Assembly (NCBI GenBank): GCA_020846655.1
Contig: JADLDL010000195.1
Span: 1 to 64,000, forward strand
Direction: 5' to 3'
Origin: Saprospiraceae bacterium
GTDB lineage: Bacteria > Bacteroidota > Bacteroidia > Chitinophagales > Saprospiraceae
Length of the DNA stretch: 64,000 nucleotides
Within the stretch, counting starts at the first letter, position 1. Every line of letters starts with the position of its first letter. Below the pieces are notes generated by a model that saw nothing but the letters and a program-made list of their open reading frames with translations, was not told the origin of the DNA and did not search any database. This document shows, piece by piece, positions 46,937 to 55,407 of this stretch. The translations under genes were made by a program, and so were the position numbers.

Positions 46937-47599
46937 ATGCTCACATCCGAGACCCTTCAATTTCTCTACGAACTCTCCCAAAACAACAACCGGGATTGGT
47001 TTGAGAAAAACAAAAAACGCTACGAATCGGTGGCTAAAAAACCCTTCGAACAGTTCGTGGGCCAACTGATCCGGCGAATTCAGGCCTTCGAGCCGCAGTT
47101 TCGGACAACACCGAAGGAGAGCATTTTCCGGCTCTACCGCGACACCCGGTTTTCAACAGACAAAACGCCGTACAAGACCCATTTGTCGGCTGTTTTCACC
47201 ACAGAAGGCCGCAAAACGATCAACGACCCGGGATACTACCTGCAAGTCGGATTCGGCAGCCTGAGCCTCGGCGGCGGCGCTTATTTTCTGGAAAAAGACA
47301 CCCTGACCCAAATGCGGCAGGCCATCCTGCGCGACCCGGCAGCCTTCCGCCAGGTGATCGAACAGCCGGAATTCGTCGCGTTGTACGGCGAGATCAAAGG
47401 CGAAAAAAACAAGATTCTGCCCCCCGAGTTTAAAGCCGCCGCCCAAAACGAACCCTACTTGTTCAACAAGCAGTTCTATTTTATGGCCGAACTCGATCCC
47501 GAACTGGTGCTGGGAAGCGATGGCCTGGACCGGGTGACCCGGTATTTTGAAACAGCCCTGCCGGTTAATGTGTATCTCCGGCAGGCCTTGGGCGTATAG
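46937..47599 (+). CDS. DUF2461 family protein
   Basis: 220 aa matching the DUF2461 (TIGR02453) family: it begins with ETLQFLYELSQNNNRDWFEKNK and contains FRLYRDTRFSTDKTPYKTHL and GGGAYFLEKDTLTQMRQAI, the standard conserved stretches. No signal peptide or membrane segment. Function unknown in all organisms I know of. It starts 41 nt after the tpiA frame and may share its transcript; a repeat hairpin follows its stop. Confidence 0.92.
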   Translation: MLTSETLQFLYELSQNNNRDWFEKNKKRYESVAKKPFEQFVGQLIRRIQAFEPQFRTTPKESIFRLYRDTRFSTDKTPYKTHLSAVFTTEGRKTINDPGYYLQVGFGSLSLGGGAYFLEKDTLTQMRQAILRDPAAFRQVIEQPEFVALYGEIKGEKNKILPPEFKAAAQNEPYLFNKQFYFMAELDPELVLGSDGLDRVTRYFETALPVNVYLRQALGV

Positions 47600-47606
47600 T
47601 GTTTTT

Positions 47607-47667
47607 AACCACTAAACGCACTAAGGACACTTAGATTTTCTCCGTGATCTTAGTGCCCTTAGTGGTT
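47607..47667. repeat. Hairpin repeat of 9-nt units (copy 2), between convergent genes
   Basis: AACCACTAAACGCACTAAG (47607-47625) pairs with CTTAGTGCCCTTAGTGGTT (47649-47667) with two internal mismatches and a 23-nt loop. The same 9-nt units as at 29549-29623 recur. It fills the gap between the stops of the DUF2461 and DUF1003 genes. Confidence 0.75.
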
Positions 47668-47669
47668 TA

Positions 47670-48374
47670 TTACTTTTTCAGGTGCCGCAAAATATCCTCC
47701 AGGTAGTCCGTCTGAATTTCCTGGATTTCCAGCAATTTCTGGTTTTGATGGACAATGAGGTGGTCCAGTTTTTCATGCAGGAGCCGGATTTCCAGTTCGG
47801 CCTTGAGGTTCACCTTGTAGTCGTGCTCGCTGCGCAACCGGTCTTTCTGCTCCTGCCGGTTCTGACTCATCATGATGATCGGCGCCTGAATAGCCGCCAG
47901 GCAGGACAAGATCAGGTTGAGCAAAATGAACGGGAACGGATCGAAAGCCCGGGTGGCCAGTATCCAGATGTTGACACCCATCCACAGCAAAATAAAGCCA
48001 AAAAAAGAAAGAATAAAAGTCCAACTGCCGCCAAACACGGCAATTTTATCGGCAATGCGTTGGCCCAGGGTTAGTTTCTCCCCCGAGGCCTCGCCCAGGT
48101 TTTCAGAGATCAGGGTCTCGTTGGCCAATGCCTCCAACACCTCTTTTTCCAACAACGAAATTTCTTTCGACTCCTGCGAAATCATACCTGTCAGGTACTT
48201 GCGGCGGTACGTATTCAAGGCCTCGTTGGAAATGTAATCGCTATCGGAAAAAGCCGGATGGTCGGCCAAAATGAGTTGGCGCAATTCCGGGCGCACCAAA
48301 TGTGCCGGCACGGCCTCCGAGGCCGGGACAGCCTGCCCGGTCACCGCACAAATGGGTTGCTCTGTTTTCTTCAT
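47670..48374 (-). CDS. DUF1003 family membrane protein
   Basis: 234 aa. The C-terminal two thirds are DUF1003: GQRIADKIAVFGGSWTFILSFFGF, then a second membrane span in FPFILLNLILSCLAAIQAPIIMMSQNRQEQKDR, followed by a long charged helix (HDYKVNLKAELEIRLLHEKLDHL) that probably forms a coiled coil. The N-terminal 60 residues (CAVTGQAVPASEAV) include a cysteine and look like a small cytoplasmic extension seen in related proteins. Function unknown. Confidence 0.9.
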   Translation of the reverse strand: MKKTEQPICAVTGQAVPASEAVPAHLVRPELRQLILADHPAFSDSDYISNEALNTYRRKYLTGMISQESKEISLLEKEVLEALANETLISENLGEASGEKLTLGQRIADKIAVFGGSWTFILSFFGFILLWMGVNIWILATRAFDPFPFILLNLILSCLAAIQAPIIMMSQNRQEQKDRLRSEHDYKVNLKAELEIRLLHEKLDHLIVHQNQKLLEIQEIQTDYLEDILRHLKK

Positions 48375-48432
48375 ATCGTAAAATTAGGCAAAACAAGCGG
48401 ATTTCCAGCGCGCTGCCGCCGTGCTTACCGAA

Positions 48433-49587
48433 TCAGGAATGAGTTACCAAATGACGAGGCAAATCGGCTACGCGGGCGCAGCAAAGCTGCTCCATGACCT
48501 GTTTGAGTTGGGTTTTCAAAATAGAAATGGTGTGTTGGCCGCCTTCGTCGCCCAAAGCCGCCACACCGTACATAAACGAGCGGCCCAGAAAGGCAAACTC
48601 CGCGCCGCTGGCCAGGCTGCGCGCAATGTCCGGACCGGAGCGGATACCGCTGTCCATCATAATTTTGATCTGCCCGGCGTATTGTTTCGCGATGGCCGCC
48701 AGCGGCTTGATCGTGGATTGACCGGCGTCCAACTGCCGGCCGCCGTGGTTGGACACGATGATCCCGTCCAGGCCCAGTTGAATGGCCAGGGCCGTGTCTT
48801 CCTCGCTGGCGACGCCTTTGAGCACGATTTTGCCCTTCCAGCGCTCCCGAATAGGGGCTATTTTTTCGGCGTTCAGCCGGCCCGAAAAGGTCTGGTTCAT
48901 ATAGACGCCCAGTTTTTTCATGTTCAGCCCCTTCGGCATGTACCGCTGCATGGTCGCAAACTGCGGCTGCCCGTAGCGGAGGGTGTTGATGGCCCAATGG
49001 GGCCTGCCCAGGATTTGCCAAATGTTGCGCAGCGTCATTCGCGGCGGCATGGCAAGTCCATTGCGGATGTCGCGCGGGCGGTAACCAAAACTCGGCACAT
49101 CGGCAAGAATCACCAGCACCTGGCAACCGGCGGCCTCGGCCCGGTCGAGCATATCGTCGCGCAGCGCATCGTCGGCCGGGTGGTAGAGTTGGTACCAAAA
49201 CTTGCCTTCGGTCAGTTCGCCGATCCGCTCGATACTGGAGGTGGTCACGGTGCTCAGGACAAAGGGAATGTTATGCGCCACGGCCGCTTTGGCCAAAATT
49301 TCGGTCGAATTGGGCCAAATCAGGCCTTGCAGCCCCACCGGAGCGATACCGAAGGGTGCGTCGTAGTGGTGCCCAAACAGTTCCACCCGCATGTCGGAGC
49401 CGGTATGCGGGCTCAGGTAGTAGGGCTTGAGTTCCACCTCCCGGAGTTCGGCGGTGTTTTTGTAGAGGTTGACGTCCTCGTTGCAGCCGCCGTCGAGGTA
49501 TTCGAAGGCGAAGCCGGGAATCCGCCGCCGCGCGCGGGCGCGCAGGTCGTCGATGGCCGGGTAATTTGAATTGTATGGCAGGGTCAT
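48433..49587 (-). CDS. lldD: FMN-dependent alpha-hydroxy-acid dehydrogenase, probably L-lactate dehydrogenase
   Basis: 384 aa of the LldD/glycolate oxidase family. The family start AIDDLRARARRRIPGFAFEYLDGG is followed by FGIAPVGLQGLIWPNSTEILAKAA. The active-site histidine region is IIVSNHGGRQLDAG and the FMN phosphate region is DSGIRSGPDIARSLASGAEFAFLGR. It overlaps the kinase gene by ATGA and is the last gene of the rhamnose operon. There it would oxidise the L-lactate formed by the aldolase/dehydrogenase to pyruvate. This role is inferred from position. Confidence 0.88.
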   Translation of the reverse strand: MTLPYNSNYPAIDDLRARARRRIPGFAFEYLDGGCNEDVNLYKNTAELREVELKPYYLSPHTGSDMRVELFGHHYDAPFGIAPVGLQGLIWPNSTEILAKAAVAHNIPFVLSTVTTSSIERIGELTEGKFWYQLYHPADDALRDDMLDRAEAAGCQVLVILADVPSFGYRPRDIRNGLAMPPRMTLRNIWQILGRPHWAINTLRYGQPQFATMQRYMPKGLNMKKLGVYMNQTFSGRLNAEKIAPIRERWKGKIVLKGVASEEDTALAIQLGLDGIIVSNHGGRQLDAGQSTIKPLAAIAKQYAGQIKIMMDSGIRSGPDIARSLASGAEFAFLGRSFMYGVAALGDEGGQHTISILKTQLKQVMEQLCCARVADLPRHLVTHS

Positions 49588-50861
49588 GGCGCCTCGTATT
49601 TTTTCAAGGAAATCAGATGTTGGGGCAGCGGATTGGGGTTCCAGGTGGCGTGGATGGCCAATGCAGCGCCGAGCGCGGTGGCTTGCGGCATTTCCGCTGA
49701 AAAAACCTCCAGTTCCGGCAACGCCGCCGCGAGCAAGCGCAGGTACAGTTTGTTTTGGGAAAAACCGCCGTCTACAAAAATGCGGCGGACCGCTGAATGT
49801 CCCAGGGCCAGGCGCGTCGACCGAACTTGCTTTTCAACAATTTCGCCCAGGAGGTGGCGATAGGCCGCCGCCAATTCAGAGACTTCGTCGGGGTCGAGGG
49901 TTTGGAAAAAATGCTCCGCCACCCGAAACCGGGCTGCCAGTTCGCGAACGCCCTGTTCGTGGTCGTAGCCGCCAAAATAGCGGGCGGCTTTCACCGGCCG
50001 GCCCTCGTAACTGAGGTAGCAAAGGCAGTCCTGTTCCAGTTCGGCAGCGCTCAATGGCTCGTCGTTGAACGGATTGAGGGAAATACACCAGGTGCCCGTG
50101 GAGAGCAACAGAAAGGGTTCTTCAAAACAGACCAGGTACGGAATGAGTGCCGCCGAACTGTCGTGCAAGCCGATCCCGGTCAGCGGCAGCCCCTCGCGGC
50201 CCGGCATAGCCGTTTTGGCGGACTGCAGCGGGGGAAATTTTTCCAGCAAACCCTCGGCTTTTACCCAGTCGTGGTAGTCGTTTTGCTGCATATTCCACAA
50301 GAGGGTATGGCAGCCTATGCTCGTTATTTCGCTGGCCCAAACCGGCGGCGCCTGGCTGTCAAGCGCCACCCGGATCAACCAGCCGATGTATTGCGGCAGG
50401 TGCAGGGACCATTTTATTTGCCTGAATACCAACGGGTTCCGGTATTTCAGTCCATACAATTGCCAGCCGGAGTTCAGATTGCCCAGGATCGGCGAGGCCG
50501 TTTCCAGGGCAAGGGTCGGTTCGGCGCCGTAGCGCTCAAAAAACTGTTTTTTTAATTCCTCCGGAAAAGGCCGCAGGTAGTTGTACAAAGGCGTCAGCGC
50601 CTCGCCGGCCGCGTCCACATGCACCCAACTGGCGCCATACGTCGTGGCGTGGATGGCCCGGATGTGAAAACGCGGGTCCTGCACGATGGCGCGGACCGAA
50701 TCCAGCACCCATTGGCGCAGCAATGCCAGGTCTTCGCAAGGTTCCCCTTCCTCATCCTTCGTTTCGGGCAATGCTGTCGTCTGCTCGAACACAAGGCGGT
50801 AGTCCGCATCGAAAACGAGGCATTTCTTGTTGGTTTTGCCAATGTCGAGGATGGCGATCAT
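49584..50861 (-). CDS. rhaB: FGGY-family sugar kinase, probable rhamnulokinase
   Basis: 425 aa. The start MIAILDIGKTNKKCLVFD is the phosphate-1 motif of the branch that contains rhamnulokinase and fuculokinase, and DGGFSQNKLYLRLLAAALP is the C-terminal adenosine motif. Middle substrate-side residues are in HATTYGASWVHVD and the phosphate-2 loop is LLLSTGTWCISLNPF. It lies between the isomerase (3-nt gap) and lactate dehydrogenase (4-nt overlap), so it should phosphorylate L-rhamnulose. It is shorter than E. coli RhaB and of a distinct subtype. Confidence 0.82.
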   Translation of the reverse strand: MIAILDIGKTNKKCLVFDADYRLVFEQTTALPETKDEEGEPCEDLALLRQWVLDSVRAIVQDPRFHIRAIHATTYGASWVHVDAAGEALTPLYNYLRPFPEELKKQFFERYGAEPTLALETASPILGNLNSGWQLYGLKYRNPLVFRQIKWSLHLPQYIGWLIRVALDSQAPPVWASEITSIGCHTLLWNMQQNDYHDWVKAEGLLEKFPPLQSAKTAMPGREGLPLTGIGLHDSSAALIPYLVCFEEPFLLLSTGTWCISLNPFNDEPLSAAELEQDCLCYLSYEGRPVKAARYFGGYDHEQGVRELAARFRVAEHFFQTLDPDEVSELAAAYRHLLGEIVEKQVRSTRLALGHSAVRRIFVDGGFSQNKLYLRLLAAALPELEVFSAEMPQATALGAALAIHATWNPNPLPQHLISLKKYEAP

Positions 50862-50864
50862 GGC

Positions 50865-52145
50865 TTACAAACCTGTTGCAACGCTGTTTTTGCCGCGTTG
50901 GGTGATCAATTGTTCCCGGATGCCGAGACTCCGGTACGCCCCCAGCGGGTCCAGGGCGCCTCCGGCCTGGCGGGCCGCCTCGGCCAACAGGGCGCGGGTA
51001 TCAGTGGCAAACACATCGCGGAGCAGTTCTTCGGCGGCCAACACGTCGTTTTGTTCCTGTGCCGCAGCGAGGGCCGCCCGGTCTACCAGCAGGGCTTTGG
51101 CGTAGGTGTTCAGGATGTTTTGCACGGATTGCAGCAAGTCCTCCAACGGGTCTTTGGAATTGTGGCTCGCGTCGATCATCCAGGCCAGCGGCGGGTTCCG
51201 AACTGCCGGGTCGGACATGGCGTCGACCAGTTCATTAAAAATCAGGAAAAATTGGTAGGGCTTGATGCTGCCGGTGGTCAGGTCGTCGTCGCCGTACATG
51301 GAGCCGTTGAAATGGAAGCCGCCGAGCCGGCCGAAGTGCATCAGGCGCGCCACGATCTGCTCGATGTTGGTGTTGGGCAGGTGGTGGCCCAAATCCACCA
51401 GCGCCTGTGCCTGCTGGCCCAAAAACTGGCAGAGCGAATAGGACGTGCCCCAGTCGGGGATGACCATGGAGTAGAAATTTGGTTCGTAGGGCTTGTACTC
51501 AATCAGCATCGTCCAATCGGGCGGCATGGCGCGGTAAATGTCGGCGAGAGCCTCGGCACAGCGTTGCCAAGCGCGACGAAAATGCTGCTGGCCGGGAAAA
51601 TTGGCGCCGTCGGCGAGCCAGACGGTGAGCACCCGGGCCTCGAGCGCCCGGCCGTGTTCGATGCACTGGATATTGTGTTCGATGGCTTGCCGGCGCACCG
51701 CCGCATCCGTATGCGCCAGCGAGCCGAATTTGTAGGAATGCAATTGGCCGGGCTGGTCCTGAAACGTGTTGGAATTTACCGAATCGATGCTCAGCCCCTG
51801 GGTTTGCAAGTGTTGTTTCAGCGCTGCCGGGTCTTTGGGCACATCCCAAGGAATATGCAGCGAAATGGAGTTGCAGGAGCGGCTGAGTTGGTGCAGCAAA
51901 CCCACGTCTTCTATTTTTTCTTCCAGCGAACGCGGCTCACCGCCACCCGGGAAGCGCCCGAAACGCGTACCACCGGTGCCGAGCGCCCAGGATGGAATGG
52001 CAATTTGAAAGGCTTTGATCTGCTCAACGATGCCCTGGACATCCAGTCCTTTTCGGGACAAGAGTTCGCCAATGTGCTGAAAATGAAAGGCGTGGGTGCC
52101 GCGGGCCGTTTCGTTGTGCGCCTGGATATTGTCTTGGATAACCAT
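50865..52145 (-). CDS. rhaI: L-rhamnose isomerase (RhaI type)
   Basis: The ATG at 52145 (MVIQDNIQAHNETARG) gives 426 aa; the longer track ORF would overlap the upstream aldolase gene. It belongs to the xylose-isomerase-like TIM-barrel sugar isomerases of the RhaI group: IAIPSWALGTGGTRFGRFPG near the start, MLIEYKPYEPNFYSMVI with a metal-ligand glutamate, and LVDLGHHLPNTNIEQIVARL and GGFHFNGSMYGDDDL supplying further ligands. It converts L-rhamnose to L-rhamnulose. The context with RhaT and the rhamnulose-1-phosphate aldolase supports this substrate. Confidence 0.88.
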   Translation of the reverse strand: MVIQDNIQAHNETARGTHAFHFQHIGELLSRKGLDVQGIVEQIKAFQIAIPSWALGTGGTRFGRFPGGGEPRSLEEKIEDVGLLHQLSRSCNSISLHIPWDVPKDPAALKQHLQTQGLSIDSVNSNTFQDQPGQLHSYKFGSLAHTDAAVRRQAIEHNIQCIEHGRALEARVLTVWLADGANFPGQQHFRRAWQRCAEALADIYRAMPPDWTMLIEYKPYEPNFYSMVIPDWGTSYSLCQFLGQQAQALVDLGHHLPNTNIEQIVARLMHFGRLGGFHFNGSMYGDDDLTTGSIKPYQFFLIFNELVDAMSDPAVRNPPLAWMIDASHNSKDPLEDLLQSVQNILNTYAKALLVDRAALAAAQEQNDVLAAEELLRDVFATDTRALLAEAARQAGGALDPLGAYRSLGIREQLITQRGKNSVATGL

Positions 52146-52164
52146 ATGGATTCGGTTGGTTTGC

Positions 52165-54291
52165 TTAGCGATAAAACCCCATCGCCACACCCCCATCCAC
52201 GTTCAGCGCATTGCCCGTCGACTTGTTCAGCAAGCCGCCGACAAACGCAAAACACGCATTGGCGATGTCTTCCGGTAAAATGATTTCGTTGAGCAGGGTG
52301 CGTTTGGCATAGTAGGCCGGCAGTTCTTCCACCGGCACGCCATAGGCCTTGGCCCGGCCCTCTGCCCAGCCGCCCGACCAGATATTGGAGCCGGCAATGA
52401 CGGCGTCCGGGTTCACCATGTTCACCCGGATCCGGTCGAGGCCCAGTTCGGCGGCCAGCAAGCGGGTCAGGTGCGCCTGCGCGGCTTTGGCCGAGCCATA
52501 GCCCGCGTTGTTGGGGCCAGCCACTACGGCATTTTTGGAAACGATGTTCAGGATGTCGCCTCCGAAACCCTGTTTCCGCATCACGTCGACACCGGCCTGG
52601 CTCACCAAAAACTGGCCTTTCACAAGGATATCGTACAATTTATCCCAATTTTCCGCGCTGTGCTCCGCCAGCGGCTGCGAAATGCTGATGCCCGCATTGT
52701 TGACCACCAGGTCCACCCCGCCAAAGGCCAGGCAAGCGGCATCCTGCGCCGCCTGCACGGAAGCGCCATCCGTCACATCCAGCACTACACCAGCCACAGC
52801 GTCTTTACCAAAGGCCTGGGTCAATTCGTTTTGGGCTTCCGCCAAACGCTCTTCGTGCAGGTCGTTGAGCAACACACAGGCGCCTTCTTCCGCAAATTTC
52901 CGGGCAATGGCTTTGCCGATTCCACCGCCCGAGCCGGTCACCAGCGCCACCCGCCCGCTGAGGGGTTTGGGCTTGGGCATCCGCTGGAGTTTGGCTTCTT
53001 CCAACAACCAGTACTCAATATCGAAGGCTTCCTGCCGGGGCAGGGACGTGTATTCGGAAATGGCTTCCGCGCCGCGCATGACGTTGATCGCATTGGTGTA
53101 AAATTCGGCAGCCACGCGCGCGGTTTGTTTGTCTTTGGCAAACGTAAACATACCCACCCCCGGCCACAGGATGACCACCGGGTTGGGATCGCGCAGGGCC
53201 GGACTGTTGGGGCGCCGGCAGGCCGCGTAATAGTCCGCGTACAAGTGCCGGTACGCCTCGAAAGCCGGCGCCAGCGTTTCACGGATGCGGGCAGGGTCAG
53301 ACAAATCGGCGCCGGCGGATAGCGGCAGCACCAGCGGTGAAATTTTGGTGCGCAAAAAATGGTCGGGGCAGGAGGTGCCCAGCGGCGCCAGCCGGTCCAG
53401 GTCCTGCGCGTTGATAAACTGGAGCACCCGCTCGTCGTCCGAAAAATGGCCGATCATACGTGTTTGGCTGGAACAGAAGCCCCGCAGCAGGGGCGCCAGC
53501 GCCGCCGCCTGCCGGCGGCGTTGTGCGGGCTCCAGGCTTTCTACCCTGGCGCCGCCAAAAACCGGCCGGGTTTTGCCTTCTTTTTTTTCCAAAAAAGCGG
53601 CGCAAGTTTCGACCACATCGAGCGTGTTGACATAACTCGCATAGGCGGTATCGCCCCAGGTAAACAAGCCGTGCGAACCCAGCATGATGCCCCGCAGGGC
53701 AATACCCTGCCGGGCATTTTCTTCGAGGCAGGCCAGCAGTTTCAGACCCAGGTCAAAGCCCGGGCGTTGCCAGCCGACCCAGCCCACGGTTCCGCCAAAC
53801 AACTCCTGTGTGATCCGTTCGCCGTCTTTGGCAGCAGCGATGGCGATGGCCGCGTCGGGGTGCAGGTGGTCGATGTGCCGAAAGGGCAAAAATCCGTGCA
53901 GGGGCGTGTCGATCGACGGCGCTTTGGAGGCCAGGTCGTAGATGCAATGGTTGAACAATTCAACCATTTCGTCTTCGTGGGCCAGGCCGCGGTACACGTT
54001 TTGGAGGCTGCGCAGGCGCTCGACGTACAGGGCAGCCAGGCCGCTGCGCGGCATGGTGCCGAGGTCGCCGCCCGAACCTTTTACCCACATTACCTCTACC
54101 GGCTGCCCGCTCAGCGGGTCCCGGGCGAGGGCTTTGCAGGAGGTGTTGCCGCCGCCGTAGTTGGTCAGGCGGAGGTCGGCGCCGAGCAGGTTGGAGCGGT
54201 ACACCAGCAGGGCTACTTCATCGCCGGCCAATTCGGCGGCTTTTTGTTCGTCCCAGAGATACGAGACGTGTTGGTATGTTTTTGTGTGCAT
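52165..54291 (-). CDS. rhaEW: Bifunctional rhamnulose-1-phosphate aldolase / L-lactaldehyde dehydrogenase
   Basis: The ATG at 54291 (MHTKTYQHVSYLWDEQ) gives 708 aa; the track ORF start lies inside rhaT. The N-terminal half (about 1-400) is a class II aldolase: RLTNYGGGNTSCKA, VKGSGGDLGTM, and a zinc-site pair in DHLHPDA plus a later SHGLFTWG. The C-terminal part (about 440-700) is a short-chain dehydrogenase with GRVALVTGSGGGIGKAIARKF, VNNAGIS, and the catalytic YGSAKAAQAHL. It would split rhamnulose-1-phosphate into DHAP and L-lactaldehyde and oxidise the latter to lactate, as in Bacillus RhaEW. It is 5 nt downstream of rhaT. Confidence 0.9.
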   Translation of the reverse strand: MHTKTYQHVSYLWDEQKAAELAGDEVALLVYRSNLLGADLRLTNYGGGNTSCKALARDPLSGQPVEVMWVKGSGGDLGTMPRSGLAALYVERLRSLQNVYRGLAHEDEMVELFNHCIYDLASKAPSIDTPLHGFLPFRHIDHLHPDAAIAIAAAKDGERITQELFGGTVGWVGWQRPGFDLGLKLLACLEENARQGIALRGIMLGSHGLFTWGDTAYASYVNTLDVVETCAAFLEKKEGKTRPVFGGARVESLEPAQRRRQAAALAPLLRGFCSSQTRMIGHFSDDERVLQFINAQDLDRLAPLGTSCPDHFLRTKISPLVLPLSAGADLSDPARIRETLAPAFEAYRHLYADYYAACRRPNSPALRDPNPVVILWPGVGMFTFAKDKQTARVAAEFYTNAINVMRGAEAISEYTSLPRQEAFDIEYWLLEEAKLQRMPKPKPLSGRVALVTGSGGGIGKAIARKFAEEGACVLLNDLHEERLAEAQNELTQAFGKDAVAGVVLDVTDGASVQAAQDAACLAFGGVDLVVNNAGISISQPLAEHSAENWDKLYDILVKGQFLVSQAGVDVMRKQGFGGDILNIVSKNAVVAGPNNAGYGSAKAAQAHLTRLLAAELGLDRIRVNMVNPDAVIAGSNIWSGGWAEGRAKAYGVPVEELPAYYAKRTLLNEIILPEDIANACFAFVGGLLNKSTGNALNVDGGVAMGFYR

Positions 54292-54296
54292 GGCGC

Positions 54297-55352
54297 TTAT
54301 CCTTTCATTGAATTCCCGATACCGACCAGCACGATGGAGCCCAGGATCAGGGCGATGCCCAGCGCGAAGGTTTGAAAAACGCGGCGGCTGACGCCGGTCC
54401 ATTCTTTCAGATACAGTCCCCAAAGGTTGGCGGTCAGGATGATGGTGGCCATGTGCAAAATCCAGGAACTGGCGCCGTTGCCCAGTTTGCTTTCGCCCAT
54501 GCCGTAGAAGAAAAACTGTAAAAACCACAGGGTGCCGGCCAGGCCGGAGAACAGAATGTTGCCAGCAATTGGTGTTTGCCGGTTCAGGTAGTCGCCAAAA
54601 CTGCGGTTTTTGTAGTTCAGGTACATGCACCAGATAAAGTTGGTGCTCAGCCCGCCCCACAACAGCACGATGTAGGTGACATTGTTTTGAAACAGCGGGT
54701 TGAAGCCCTGCCGCACGGCTTCTTCGGCCATGGGTTTGCCGCCCTCAATACCAAAATTGAAAAACGAACTTAAAATACCCGAAACAACGGCAATCACCAG
54801 GCCTTTCACCAGGCTGAATTCGCCGGCCGGGGCTTTGTTTTCGCTTTTGATTTCGGCTTCTTTCATCATGCCGGCTTTGCCGGAAATAGCAATACCGATC
54901 AGACAAACCAGCACACCCAACAGCACCAGTTGGCCGCCGGCATTGCCGAGCATGTCGGTAAACGAGGTTTTCCCCGGCGTAGGGTTCAGGCTGTAATAGA
55001 TGGACGGCACCAGTGAGCCGAAGGCTGAACAGAAGCCCAGCACGATGCTGTTGCCCAGAGACATGCCCAGGTACCGTACGCCGAGCCCGTAGGTCAGTCC
55101 GCCGATCCCCCACAGCAAGCCCATGAGGAACACAAAATTTTTGACGCCGCCAGCCGCAGCGCCGATGATTTCCCAAAAATTGGGCACCGTCAGCCAGGCC
55201 GCCACCGGGGGTACCAGGAGCCAGGAAAACAGCCCGCCCACGATCCAAAAACTTTCCCAGGCCCAGCCTTTTACTTTTTTGAAGGGCATGTAGAAACTGC
55301 CGGACGAGATGCCGCCGATGGTATGGTACAGAATGCCGAGAAGAACCTGCAT
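54297..55352 (-). CDS. rhaT: L-rhamnose/proton symporter
   Basis: 351 aa with about ten membrane helices. The opening GILYHTIGGISSGSFYMPFKKVKGWAWESFW is close to the RhaT family start, followed by LLWGIGGLTYGLGVRYLGMSLGNSIVLG, the family signature. It imports L-rhamnose with protons across the inner membrane. It is followed after 5 nt by the aldolase/dehydrogenase gene and preceded by the ThuA/sugar-dehydrogenase gene with a 55-nt gap. Confidence 0.93.
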   Translation of the reverse strand: MQVLLGILYHTIGGISSGSFYMPFKKVKGWAWESFWIVGGLFSWLLVPPVAAWLTVPNFWEIIGAAAGGVKNFVFLMGLLWGIGGLTYGLGVRYLGMSLGNSIVLGFCSAFGSLVPSIYYSLNPTPGKTSFTDMLGNAGGQLVLLGVLVCLIGIAISGKAGMMKEAEIKSENKAPAGEFSLVKGLVIAVVSGILSSFFNFGIEGGKPMAEEAVRQGFNPLFQNNVTYIVLLWGGLSTNFIWCMYLNYKNRSFGDYLNRQTPIAGNILFSGLAGTLWFLQFFFYGMGESKLGNGASSWILHMATIILTANLWGLYLKEWTGVSRRVFQTFALGIALILGSIVLVGIGNSMKG

Positions 55353-55407
55353 GTTGGAAAGAATATGAATGATGAAATTTAAAATTCAATTCAGTTCGTG
55401 GTAGGGC